A stretch of DNA of 64,000 bases from Azolla pinnata (lineage: Eukaryota; Streptophyta; Polypodiopsida; Salviniales; Salviniaceae): positions 9,263-73,262 of the forward strand of contig JBBBWG010033307.1 in assembly GCA_037176905.1 (NCBI GenBank), written 5' to 3'. Shown piece after piece: positions 11,221 to 27,975 of this stretch. The position numbers and the translations under genes are program-made. Numbering within the stretch: position 1 is the first letter of the stretch; each line of letters starts with the position of its first letter. Under the pieces are notes generated by a model. That model ran no database searches and had not been told where the DNA came from. It saw only the letters and a program-made list of their open reading frames with translations.

Positions 11221-11297
11221 AACTACACATTCATGCCTACTTGCCCATGTTATACTTGGCATCGGACATGTTACTTCTTTGCTGCCTGTTAGGCACT

Positions 11298-11455
11298 TCT
11301 TGGAGCTCAATGAAAATTGTGACACGACCAGCTATTTTCTTCACAAATAAGCACACATCTGCCCCATTCTTGAGCTCAAACTCCAATGGAAATTGTGACA
11401 TAACTAGCTAATTTTCTTCACAAATAAGCACACATCTGCCCCATTCTTGAGCTTC
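11298..11455. repeat. Two-copy tandem duplication, unit about 80 bp
   Basis: Two nearly identical halves each contain TTCTTCACAAATAAGCACAC and CTGCCCCATTCTTGAGCT. The few differences lie at the start of each unit. Confidence 0.9.
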
Positions 11456-11817
11456 TGATATAAGAGTCGTTTTAATTTACTCCTGGTTAATTGCATAGAT
11501 AATAGCTGGCCAAACAACATGATGCTCCTGCAATCCAACTGCACATTCCAATTAGATTTCCGTCTAGTGCTAGAGGGTATATATCTGACAATACTCTGTA
11601 TATAATCACTTCCCCAGTCATTACAGCTAGCCTAAGGTGGATATTGGTAGAAGGATGTATGTAGATGCTGGTGAAATCAAGTACCATAGCCATACTCTGT
11701 TTAGTGGACTTCACCGAAAACTTGACTTCATTATGATAGCATGAATTAGTGTAATCAAGCCCCGACAAAAATTTAGCAGGTGTTTCCAATGATCTCATCT
11801 TGTGTACATGAAGAAAG

Positions 11818-17468
<5,651 letters not shown>

Positions 17469-18059
17469 TGCTACACCACAACAGAGAGATCAGAAACGCC
17501 CAACAAACATGAAGAAGAAGAAGAAGAAGAAGAAGAAGAAAGATGAAGCTCTTGTTAAAAGATAAGACTCTTGTATGTTTTAATTTCATCAAAACCGTTA
17601 TTTGATCATATATATTCATCGAAACCGTTCTTGGATCATACACTCAATTACAGAAAAAGATCATGCAAGGAATCGACGATTCTGTTAATCAAGCTGATGT
17701 GATTACGAAAGAGACTCCGAGATTGGAAGGGAGTTGCACTCCGATTCGATCAAAACCCCATGTCGTAGTTCCAACAATCTCATCATACTATATTCTTTTG
17801 TATGGGGTTTGATTTGTCTAAGGCTAGATGCAGATCCATTTCTGTTTAAGATATTCTAGCAATTCCAAAGAGTAGACACAGCAGCAATTTCCTTAATGCG
17901 GCTCGCCATGAAACCAGTTGAAACTGGTTGTACAATGGAGGATGTTAATCACAAATTACAGAAACAAATCGATGATCTCTTCGATTTGTTTTACCTTTAG
18001 TAAAGACGATTCATTCCATGCATAATATATATAACCTTTTACTGCACAGCAAAAGTAAG

Positions 18060-21000
18060 TTACAATGCTGAAGTCTTTGTGATCAAAGACTTTGACATGA
18101 AAGTCTGAGTTCTTTGCGAAACTCTTTGAAGGATGGATCTGTAAGGCTTCAAACATGGTCCAAACCTCGAGATAATGCACAAGAGCAGATTACTAAACTT
18201 CAGGGACCTCGACAGCCTCCCTACTTCATCACTGCATGCTTTAACAATTGCACCGAGCAGCTCTTCATCGGCTGATGCCATTTTGCTCAACATGCTTTGA
18301 ATCATTGAGCAGACAGCTTCAGACCACACAAGCTCCACAGTGCACAAGTCTTGGAATGGTGGAGTGAAAGGCAACACGTGCCTCTTGCTCGGCATAAACA
18401 CCTTCTCGCAGAAGGATAAGAGCTGATGATCTGCCATACATTCCTTCACAACCCGGTTCATAACATCACACTGGACTTCGTTGAGCCCTTTCTTGATAAG
18501 AACCGATGGAAGCAACAGGGCATCCACAGCTGCCCGTGTGTGAAGACATGCAGCTTGCATGACTGCTGAGACTAGAGAGCGAGAAGCCGGAGCCTCCAGA
18601 TGCAAGAGCTTTGGCAGAAGAAAGAAACTCATAATTTGTGATGACCAGAGATACCCACTATCTTTGGTCATAAGAATAGTTAGTGCACTGAGCACAAAAT
18701 CATCATCCATTGTCCATGGCAGCAACAGATTAAGCACTGTGGTTGGATCCGCTAATGCTTGCAAATCGTCCAAATCACCTTGTGTTGGCTGTCTTTCGAG
18801 CCAGAGCTTCCTTAAGGACTGTGCTAGCATGTGCAAATCAGCCCCATGACCAGAAGATGGAGAGGGTTCTTTTCGGCCCTCATCAACACATGGGGGGGTT
18901 GGCAATGCAATCATATCATCCTCATTTTGTATTGCCTTACCATCACGATGATGATCATCATCAAGCTGCGCATCCTCAATCCCTTCCTTAACTACAATAC
19001 ATCCATTCACATGGCATTTGGCATCATTTATGCTCCATCCAACATCGTTGACAGGGTGTTCAACGGCTCTCGGATGGCCTTGGGCATCATCACATGAATT
19101 CCGTTGGCGGTCATCAGATGCTGAATCTGGTGAGCGAGCCTTTCTCTTTTTGATGCTCGTGTTTGGGTGAAGCGTTGCAGGTGATGGTAACCATGGGAGA
19201 ACAGGAGGCTGCTGTTCCTTATACTGAAGAAGCCAGCTCGGCAATGGAACAAGTACTGACTCTTTCTCCACTGCAAAGTCATAAGATTAAAAGAAAAAGA
19301 TGATCATGTTGCTATTGAGCAGACGTTTTTTTTTTTTTGCTCAGATTGTATAGAAAGAAGCATCAACATAATTTTAACTTCATCACCATTGAGCAGTTTT
19401 TGCTTAGCATGTTTTTTATCCGAAACATCAACATATCCTAAATTTTGGGTATGCACAAAAATATCACTAAGTCTTAAAAAGGCACCCAATGTCCTCTTTG
19501 TAGCACTAACTTAGTCATTGTTTAAGACTCCAGATTATTTCAAATAAGTTTTCCCAAATCCTGAGACGAATTCAAGAGACAGAAGTATGGTAGATAATGA
19601 GCCACTGTTTGCTGATTTTGCAATATGAACCAAATCTATGATTATTTTTCTTCGTTTTACTCAAAATTTGTATATAAAAAACAACCATCAAACCTATATC
19701 ATAGATCTATTTTACTAAAACAATGGACATTTTCTGACCTTTGATGCATTTGTGACCAGAGCCCCTGACAGTGGAAAGGAGGATTTGTGCTGCATGTTGA
19801 ACCCAAAAGTCAAGCTGAGGATATTCTGAGAGAATAAACAGAGCGAGAAACTCAAGGTCCTTGGAATGGAACATGTTGTGTTCTTCAGCAAGGAAGGAAA
19901 GGATGTTTGTTTGCGCTATGGTGGGCAAGGTCTGCATCCATAAACAACTGCACACCCATTCTCTCTCTCTCTCCCTCTCTGAAAGGGTTTATCTTTGAAA
20001 ATTATAGTAAATCTTTCACATACAAAGCATTTCTCTTTCCAAACACAAGCATTATTCAACAAAAACATTCAACTGCATTTTCTTTTATTTTTCAAACGAT
20101 AGTAAATCTTCCAGATACAAAGCATTCCTTTTCCCAAGAAAGTATTCTTCACAAATGTTTCCAACATAGGGAGTCTCCTATCGCTTTCACATGTATTATG
20201 TGAATCATTGTATTTTTGGTCTCAGAAAGCCATAGATTCTGTCCATCCATCTGTCTACCTCTCATATATAGGCATTTCTCTTTCAAAATACAAAGCCTTC
20301 TCCACAAAAACTTGAATATAGAGGCTGAACTTGATGTGTTAACAATAGATCTTCAGTAATTTCTCTTTCAAAATACAAAGCCTTCGTCACAAAATCTTGA
20401 ACATAGAGGGTGACTTGATGTGTTAACATTAGATTTCGGTCTCATAAGGCCTTAGATTCTATCCATCTATCTAATGATCTACCACATACACAGCATTTCG
20501 CATTAAAAGATACAAGCATTCTTCACAAATTCCCCCCTTTTTTCCCCATTTCTACATCCTATCACAAATTCTCGAGCATATGGTGTGACTATGTATTCTA
20601 AGAAAACGTTTTCTTTCCAGTTTCGTGAAGCCATAGATTCTATCCATCAATCTGCCAATCTCTCACATACAGGGCATTTCTATTTCAAAACGTGTACAAG
20701 CATTTCTTAGCAAATCCTTGAACATGTGCAGCGTTCCGTAAAAACATTCCCTTCTCGGTCTCAGAAAGCCAGCCCCGCTTCTTCAAAGCATGATCTTTCT
20801 TTACAAGGAATGCACACACACACAGAGAAAGGACAAACAAAGAAAAACAGGAGAAACAAGGCAAAAGCTCCAAGCCCTAACTTGCCTAGGGTTGCTGATG
20901 TTTTGGGCCTTTTCTCGTTCTTCCCATCCATCTCCTCTTCTTGCACGTGATCTTCGCTGCAGGGGGTGGGAGAAGCAGCAGCAGCAGCAGCAGCAGCAAC

Positions 21001-21222
21001 CGAGACCTTGGCGCAGAGGAGATGGGGCACAAATCGCCACAGCCGAGAGGAGAGGCACGTGCTTCTCTGGAGCGAGTCAGGGACGGGGGCAGGGAAGCCA
21101 TGGGCTCGGACCCAACGGATGGCGGAGCCCACAGGAGAAGGCGAGGCAGGGTCGAGCAGGAGCTGGAGCAGAGGCTTCCATTCTCTGAGAGCAGAGCGGA
21201 GGTCTCCTCCTCTCCCGTCCAT
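18060..21222 (-). CDS. FANCE: Fanconi anaemia group E (FANCE)-like protein
   Basis: FANCE bridges the Fanconi core complex to FANCD2 during interstrand crosslink repair; in plants the orthologue is linked to meiotic recombination. Model: exon 1 21007-21222, exon 2 19739-19931, exon 3 18060-19270, giving 1620 nt and 539 aa. Exon 1 begins MDGRGGDLRSALREWKPLLQ. Exon 3 carries the alpha-helical FANCE C-terminal domain (LQALADPTTVLNLLLPWTMD, MQAACLHTRAAVDALLLPSV, SNLLLCIISRFGPCLKPYR) and ends in TQTFMSKSLITK, similar to the family's usual end. A basic, low-complexity linker (KKRKARSPDSASDD) in exon 3 may be nuclear. The exon 1 donor (AAG/GTCTCG) is the weakest call; other donors further into the poly-Ala stretch are possible. 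Assigned by recognition of the C-terminal pattern, not by alignment. Confidence 0.82.
20080..20720. repeat. Degenerate tandem repeats in FANCE intron 1
   Basis: About five copies of a unit of roughly 90-190 bases. Each carries a phrase like GCCATAGATTCTGTCCATCC, then a short pyrimidine stretch, CATTTCTCTTTCAAAATACA and a CACAAA...TTGAA block. Copies lie near 20090, 20225, 20345, 20450 and 20630. They are diverged by substitutions and indels. Confidence 0.8.
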
Positions 21223-21285
21223 GGGGAACTTGCAAAACAGAGAAGAAACTGGCCTTTCTCTTCCTTCTTCAACTGTAGCTTTGAT

Positions 21286-21320
<35 letters not shown>

Positions 21321-21580
21321 TCTTGATCTTGACCTTGACCTTGACCTTGACCTGTCATACATGAATTGAGGTCCGTCCATGGCAACGTGTTGGAATATGC
21401 AGTGAAACCGCCCAACAAACAAAAACAGAACTGTTTCTAGAAGAGAAGCCCCACCTGTCTCATAGCTAGTAGCTATACATACAAGGCTACCCATCTTGTT
21501 TTTGTGCACAGATTGTCTGCTGCTGTTGCTGCTCCTCCTCCTCCTCCTGTTTTGTTGCCTGCTTCTTGGTTTGCATAGCT
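21223..21580. promoter_or_regulatory. Divergent promoter between FANCE and Em genes
   Basis: Only 358 bases separate the two start codons. It contains the (GACCTT)n hexamer array at 21281-21353 and one ACGTG core (ABRE-type) at 21385-21389, on the Em side. ABRE cores bind bZIP factors of the ABI5 class and are classic in Em promoters. A second G-box CACGTG lies at 20944-20949 inside FANCE intron 1. No confident TATA box was placed. Confidence 0.6.
21281..21353. repeat. GACCTT hexamer array
   Basis: About a dozen GACCTT or GATCTT units immediately 5' of FANCE, within the shared promoter region. Read on the minus strand in one frame it gives Ser-Arg dipeptides, but it lies upstream of the FANCE ATG, and no other FANCE-like start fits. 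Confidence 0.9.
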
Positions 21581-22949
21581 ATGTCTCTGCCAAATCTATC
21601 AGGGACCCACCTCCCTTCTGATGACCCTGACAAGCAAGGACTTGCATATTCCTCCAAAGAAGCCTATGTAAGTTACTCCTCCTCGTCCTCTTACTCCTCT
21701 TCCATCATCTACAGTTTGATCTGTTCTTCTCTGTATTGGTATGTCCCTTTCTTTTTCTGCTTTCAGGTGGATTTAACTGTTCTGTCCTTTTTCTTGACCC
21801 TTTTGCTTTGATTTTCGTAATCAAGCAATGGTCCCCAACCTTCTTCTTCTTTTCCCTTGAGGCTCGTCGTTGATACAAACTAATGACCAGTGGTAATTAT
21901 TTGATGTTGTCATTAGTTTGTAAAACCACACCCAGTTTTGGCCTTGGCTTTGCCATGGCTTTGATTGACAGCGTTTTACTCTGCTTTTTTACTATCAATT
22001 GGAAGCTTTTTGTTTGTTTTGAGCTTGTTGTCAAAGCATGCTATGCCAATATTTCATTCCTTTGAAGCTCTTGAGGCCAGATTTGTTTATTGTTTCAGCC
22101 AATGTGTACAAGAATATGGAACTAGGGTACTGTCTGAATGTATGCTTTGTGCATTGGAACTTGATTTTGCAAGGTAAGTGTTGGGTGTGATCTAAATGCA
22201 TTGGAAATTGAGAGATTAACGCATGTGTAGATTGCTCATATGTATGTGCATAGTCTGCTGTTGCATCGCTATTCCATTTGTTGCTTGACCAAAACATGTG
22301 GGAGGCATGTATATGCTCCTTGAAAGATCGTTGTACCTGGGATCGTGCATGCAGCAACGTATACCTCTGCAACCATCTGCATGCATTCGTTTGAGGTGGG
22401 AGGCATGTATATGCTCCTTGAAAGTTTGTTGTGGCTGGGATTGTGCATGCGGCGACATATATGTCTGCAACCATCTGCATGCATTTGTTTTGAGGTTTTA
22501 TATGAAGGGTTCCTGTTTTTCTGGTGAGTAGCTCATTTTGGCAGCATGCTCACCAGGGTTCTTGTTTTTCTGGTGAGTAGCTCATATAAGACCTCCAGGG
22601 TACATTTCCAAGGTACATTTTGATGCTCCAGGGTACATTTTTGCGGTGAGTAGCTCAAAATGTACACTGGGGCATCGAAATGTACCACATTTATGCTTAC
22701 AGTGCTCATGATTTTATGCATTAACGGTGGGGAAACTGTGTTGTGGCCCAGGAGCACGTAAAAGAAGGGGCACACAAGGGCGGGCAAACGAGGGCTGCAC
22801 AGCTCGGGAAGGAAGGGTATCAAGAGATGGGTAGGAAAGGTGGATTGGCACGCACTGGCCAATCTGGGGAGGAAGCTGCCAAGGAACAAGGAATTGAAAT
22901 CGACGAGTCCAAGTATCGGACCCAGGGCAAGACTTCGGCCGAGGAATGA
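21581..22949 (+). CDS. Em-type LEA protein (LEA group 1 / LEA_5)
   Basis: Small hydrophilic protein, 94 aa, that protects cells during drying (in seeds, and in spores of seed-free plants). Two exons: 21581-21667 and 22752-22949, joined in phase 0 by GT-AG. Exon 2 carries the group 1 hallmark repeat, GGQTRAAQLGKEGYQEMGRK followed by GGLA (single copy), and the conserved tail GIEIDESKYRTQGK. The N-terminal part, MSLPNLSGTHLPSDDPDKQG, differs from the usual angiosperm start. The intron of 1084 bases is long relative to the 285-nt coding sequence and holds a duplicated block with CATGCA motifs. Upstream lies an ACGTG core. Together these suggest ABA/ABI3-type control; that part is inference. Confidence 0.9.
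22301..22486. repeat. Duplicated 98-bp block with RY motifs in Em intron
   Basis: Copy 1 starts at 22301 and copy 2 at 22399, both with GGAGGCATGTATATGCTCCT. CATGCA (RY element, B3-domain site) occurs at 22348-22353, 22380-22385 and 22478-22483. Downstream, a second smaller repeat (CTGGTGAGTAGCTCAT, near 22520, 22570 and 22637) is interleaved with CCAGGGTACATTT. Confidence 0.85.
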
Positions 22950-24711
22950 AGTTCTTTCCCTTCCTCCTCCTTTTATCTATCGTCTGTGTTGTTCATGATA
23001 GAGTCTTCGAGGCCTTTCCTCTTTCTGCCAAACAAATCACTGTACATAAACTTGTCATGTCAATCATAAGATCTTTTGTCAAGGGTAGTATCATCAGATA
23101 CATAAGCGTGTCATGTAAATCATAAGATCTCTTGTCAAAATTAGCATCATCAGATTCTCCCTGTTTTCTCAAACTGTAAATGGAGTCAGTAGTTCATCAG
23201 ATTATCATGCATTGTGTGTGAGCTTACAATATCTTGACATCTTTGTTGAAGAATTATCATCATTTGATTAAGTAATGGTGTATCTGAAACTTTGAGAAAA
23301 CTGTGTTTCATATTCAAGGGCAGCTGAACTTAACATCACAAGGTGGAACCCCTGTTAAGATCTATTTAGAAGACATTGGATGTTCTGGTGTCGCCTCATT
23401 TCAATGGTTTAGCTGAAACAATCGGAAACCTACTATAACCCTAAACTTAAATTAACCATGCATGATGTTGCCATTGTATCCCATGTGAAAATTTTGACTA
23501 AACATTTGATGGTATGTTGTATGTTGCTAGCTACAGACTCTGGGTTTTGATATTCAAATGTTTCTACTATTCTTTTAACCCAATGGTTTTTTAACTTCGG
23601 TGCTAGATGATCATGTGCTTTCTGCTCCAGAAATATTGTAAAGATTTTGGAACATTTTTTAAGATGGGAGGGTAGGAGCATTGAGACAATTATTTGGATG
23701 AGCTGTTGATGTCAAAATGTTCTTTGGATGATATTTGAAGATGAGTGGTATTATAATAAATGATATACCCATTTGATTAAATCCTATATACAAATCAGTC
23801 TCGTGTCAAGTTGGAGCTTTCAAAATTAGAGAGCTGGCATCAATCGTTTTCTTCTTTCAGTTTCATGCATTTGGTCTCCACAGTGTGGATGATCCAATGA
23901 GAGTTTTGTTCATTTCCGGATCTGAACAATGGTAAAGCACTAATTGTGTGACGCCCTTGATCAATAAGGTTTCTGCTAACATGAAAAAAAATATGGCATG
24001 TATTCATGTATAGGGATATGTGAACCGCAAGTTCAGGAGGATATGGGACAACCAAAATCAGAACAGAATACTCTTTTAGCTTAGTAAGCTGTGGGTAGTG
24101 TACAATCAAATGAATAAAGACCCGCATTAGGCTGTGCACAGTGTGTATATATCATCAAATCAACCAAATGAATAAAGCCCAATAAGGCTGTGCATAGTGA
24201 ATGATCAATACAATCAAATGAATAAGATCCGCATTTAGCTGCTACCAAATCAGCCAAATGAGTAAGGCCCGTGTTTTACGCCGCAATATTTTGGTTTCAA
24301 TCCCCACTTTATTACCAGCCGTTCTGTGAACAATATTGCATTGACCTCATTTGGAAACACACAATAACTCATTTTGCAAACACCACACACACACATTTCA
24401 TCACCGAAAACACCACAAATAAATGTATAATCCGTGATAATCAACATCATTGTAAGCATGTAACAACATTCGATAGCAAAAAATATGCCGCCAAAGTTAT
24501 ACATCTTCCATCGTCCATAAGCCCCCATCAGCACACCAGGGTTGCTAAAAAAACCGGCTGCGCAATGCAACCATCCATCAAACATTAATACAATACAACC
24601 GCTCCAATATCAGGCAAGGCGAGAATTCCCCGGCAAAAGAAGAAAAAACCTGTCTCATCGTTACACCACACTCCTAGATATTATCTCCACAGAAAGACAA
24701 CGAAATTTCTC
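22950..24711. other. Spacer between Em and GOST-protein genes
   Basis: AT-rich, no gene recognised. It has a two-copy repeat of about 57 bases at 23040-23155 (TCATAAGATCT...TGTCAA...GCATCATCAGA) and four drifted copies of AATCAAATGAATAA...GGCTGTGCA at 24100-24270. The last bases would be 3' UTR of the minus-strand gene. Confidence 0.6.
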
Positions 24712-26037
24712 TTAAAGCTCGAATTCATCATCTTTTAATGCTTCAAGGGCCGCTGCTTCTTCCTCCTCCTCATCGAGCACAAAGTAAGGGTTATGAGGCA
24801 CAGGGCGGAACTTGTACCCGGTGAAGACGTAAAAAGCCAGGGTAACTGTTTCTCTTGCAAGCTCGCTCACCCACGTGTAATGATAGGATGTCACTGTTTG
24901 CAATGCAAAGACCACGATCCGGGTGAAGTAAATGTAAGCCACAACCACAAGATAATACTGCCTGAAAAGGGTTAGCTTCATAAGGTTCTTCGCAGCTTTC
25001 CCATCTGTACGAGCCGCCTCACGCAGATGCCTGATTGACCATACAATAGGGAACAACACTGCACAGCAGCAAATGACATCCACAAGCAAGAAAATCTGCT
25101 TCCAAGTAATCCAGTTCTTGTCCGATAGCCCCGCTTCCCCCACCACAATATCCGCGATATTCGCAATCACTTGTAAAGGAATCACAATCATTAGCACCTT
25201 CTTCTCCTTTCCTTGTAAGTATGGCTTGAGGATTGACCACCCAGTCCCGATCAGCACTATCACAGAGAAGAGCATCACTCCTTTCAAGAAGCTGAACGCA
25301 TAGAACGGCACATCCCATCCATGAGGAGTCCCTGTCTTCTTTATATAGAACTTCTCTTCGGCATCAGAGAACATATACATCGCTTTCAGCACAACAAGCA
25401 CGCCCATAAGGATATGGATCCTATGCGCTGTCAATCTCTGCTTCACACATATGTAGATCCATACACCCGCTAATACAAAGTAGATCCAAAAGAACGAGAA
25501 ATAGAGGGCTGGAAGCTGTGTTTCACCTTCGGATAGATAATCTTTGGTCGTACCCTCCATGTTGTAGATCTCCGTTCTCACCGACATTGACACACTCACT
25601 CCTTCCAGACAGTTTGCAAACATAAGTGTGTATCGATTCGCTCCTGGTGAACCATACGTGTGATTATACCTCTTCTCTTTCTCTCCTTGGAAGATTGCAA
25701 AGCTGAACAAGGATCGAATCGAAGTGCTTTGTAATACACATTCAATCGACTTCTGCTCCAGTTCTCTACTGACCTGAATCCAATCATCTTCTGTGGCTAG
25801 AAAGAAACCCATGTATGTGAGTGGGACATTAGGTTGAAGATTCTTCCACTCCACATCCTCCACTTGTATCTCTAGAACACCTCTTCGTGTGTAACCAAAC
25901 CTCTCCAACTGTATCAAGCCTCTCTTATCATCCTTAATGGTGAGATGATCGATCCCTGCTTCCCCGAGCTGTGTCCATTGTAAAAAAAGAGCAAGTATCG
26001 CCGCAGTTGTCCACAACATCCATCTTATTGCTTCCAT
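24712..26037 (-). CDS. GPR107/GOST-type seven-transmembrane protein (CAND6/7-like)
   Basis: Single-exon, 441 aa. Members of this family sit in the Golgi and endosomes and act in membrane trafficking; plant members were listed as candidate GPCRs (CAND). Seen: an N-terminal signal sequence (WMLWTTAAILALFLQW); a luminal domain beginning IDHLTIKDDKRGLIQLERFG with the family's KxxFxLxRxG-type start; seven hydrophobic helices from about residue 190 to 410, including YFSFFWIYFVLAGVWIYICV and the last helix ending FTGYKFRP; and an acidic cytosolic tail (DEEEEEAAALEALKDDEFEL). I chose the ATG at 26037; the frame extends further only with non-ATG codons. A strong minus-strand donor at 26709-26710 and an acceptor at 26147-26148 suggest a 564-base 5' UTR intron (26147-26710). 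Confidence 0.9.
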   Translation of the reverse strand: MEAIRWMLWTTAAILALFLQWTQLGEAGIDHLTIKDDKRGLIQLERFGYTRRGVLEIQVEDVEWKNLQPNVPLTYMGFFLATEDDWIQVSRELEQKSIECVLQSTSIRSLFSFAIFQGEKEKRYNHTYGSPGANRYTLMFANCLEGVSVSMSVRTEIYNMEGTTKDYLSEGETQLPALYFSFFWIYFVLAGVWIYICVKQRLTAHRIHILMGVLVVLKAMYMFSDAEEKFYIKKTGTPHGWDVPFYAFSFLKGVMLFSVIVLIGTGWSILKPYLQGKEKKVLMIVIPLQVIANIADIVVGEAGLSDKNWITWKQIFLLVDVICCCAVLFPIVWSIRHLREAARTDGKAAKNLMKLTLFRQYYLVVVAYIYFTRIVVFALQTVTSYHYTWVSELARETVTLAFYVFTGYKFRPVPHNPYFVLDEEEEEAAALEALKDDEFEL

Positions 26038-26924
26038 ATCGGAAACGCTTATGTCAAGATACAAAAATTATCAAATCAAAGGCCTACTGCAATTAGAAAA
26101 GATCCATAGCACTGCCCCTTCCCAAAACCCCACGATGCTTCTATTCCTGCATTAGAAGAAAAATCGAAATAAGTGAAGGGTATCATAAAGAGATGAGGAA
26201 ATCTGGTTTTGAGAAAGAGATCCAAACATTGTAAGGGCAAGATATGGTCACATGCATGCCTGAATGCGTTCATATAAGTTACCCAATTGCATCAGTCTAC
26301 ATCCCTACATGTCGGATCATACACATATGATGACCATATGCATCCTAAACGTGGTCAGTCATAATGCATGCGAAAAATAGACAGCGCGCGATAGTACAAA
26401 ATCTTATGTGGAATCCCCCTATTTCAATTATACAGAAACGGTGCAAATGCTGCCAAAGTTATAAAGGGCCAACTCAGAGTGAGAAAAAAAAAAGGGCAGA
26501 GAGAGAGAGAGAGAGATTCTACAGGAAGACAAGCAAGCAAGAGCTGTGGGTGAGGACGTTGTGAGATCAAAAGAAAAGAAACAAAAAACCGCCCAGAACT
26601 TTCAATGGCATCGAGCAGTAGGAGGAAGAGCAAGGCGAGGGCAGATCCGGTAGGGGAAGGGGGGGAGGGGAGCAGGAGAGAAGGGAAGAAAGAAGAGTGG
26701 AGCAGCATACCTTCGTGTCCTGGCTAGATCTTCTCCGAGCTGTCTGCTGCAGGATCTCTCCCCTGACTTCTTCTTTCCCCTGTTTTCTTCTGAGGGAGTT
26801 TTGGGAAGAAGGAAAACATATTTACAAAAATGGAGGGGATCATCCTTGGATCACCAGGATCAGCTTTTGTTCATAATTTGGTCTATTTCTTGTTGTTGCT
26901 TTTGTTCATAATTTGGTCTATTTC

Positions 26925-26961
<37 letters not shown>

Positions 26962-27975
26962 AGCATTATTCGTCGGAGGTAGCATCAGACTTATTGCTAC
27001 CAGGCTTTGCTCGAGTTCATATGATTCTCGCAAAAAACCCCAGAGACACAGCTCAACTCCATGGTTCAAGCAAGCCGATGGTCGAATCTAGCTCTTCTAA
27101 TATTGGCTCGAGATTTAAGATGCCAAAACATTCTTTGCCAACTGCAGATATGCCCTTGCATTCCCTGGGGTAAGGGATTGCCCCCAACTGGAACCCAGGC
27201 TTCCATTCACCCTCTGGATTGAAAAGCCCACAGATCTAAGAGAGTTCCACATGTAATAAATCCATGTGCAAGAAGAGGCTTATAAACAAAACAGGTTTGG
27301 CTAATAATAGTGACCAAAACGCCACAATTTTCAGCGCCGCATCAATGCCAATACATATATAATTTACCATTCCAAGCTTTGGGATAGCAACAAGAAAGCC
27401 TTGCACTCAAGTGGTTTAACATTTCAGTTGTATGTACAAAGAACACAAGTTGCTCACATGGACAATACTTGTAAACATATGTGATGATTCCCATCTTGTA
27501 AACGGGATTGAAGATCCTTGAACAGATCTTAGAAAGGCATTCATTCATTCACTGAAAAGCATGAAAAGCACACTTGATGCTTTGCTTCCATAGAATCACA
27601 ATCCCAGCTTCCAAGACACATTAAAGGGGTTCAAAATCCATTATATAAAAAAGCCCAGCTTCAGGTAGAATTTAAAGCTATTTGATTTAATTCCTTCAAA
27701 CCCTCCTCACAAACTCGACAACTGCTGACAAATCATCAGGTTAGCAAATTTGACCTCTTGGTTATATCAGTTCCCATTGCTGCTAAAATACAACAGTTTA
27801 GAGGTACACAATGTCAGAACAGGGTGATTGGAACACCAGACAAAGGCCGATTCGATCACCTCTTGAAACAGGTGTAAACTAAACACCATTCACTTCAGTC
27901 TCCTGAATCCTACTATTGACATAATTGAATCGACTCAAATATACAAGCCCAATGCCTGATGTCTTTTATTTCATG
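26038..27975. other. 5' region of GOST gene and spacer to ZCCHC8
   Basis: Contains the probable 5' UTR intron of the minus-strand GOST gene, a (GA)n tract near 26500-26514, a duplicated TTTTGTTCATAATTTGGTCT segment and a (TTG)n array at about 26926-26961. From 27340 on, the sequence may be 3' UTR of ZCCHC8. No other gene recognised. Confidence 0.55.

Larger units (their letters stand above)
10477..11817. other. Convergent spacer between PPR and MetRS genes
   Basis: Holds the 3' ends of both genes and two tandem-duplicated blocks (listed separately). No gene recognised. Confidence 0.6.

Noticed and set aside
20886-21509. Ser-Arg-repeat protein frame overlapping FANCE exon 1
   Set aside because: The SR dipeptides are a reading of the GACCTT hexamer array; the FANCE frame explains the exon better.
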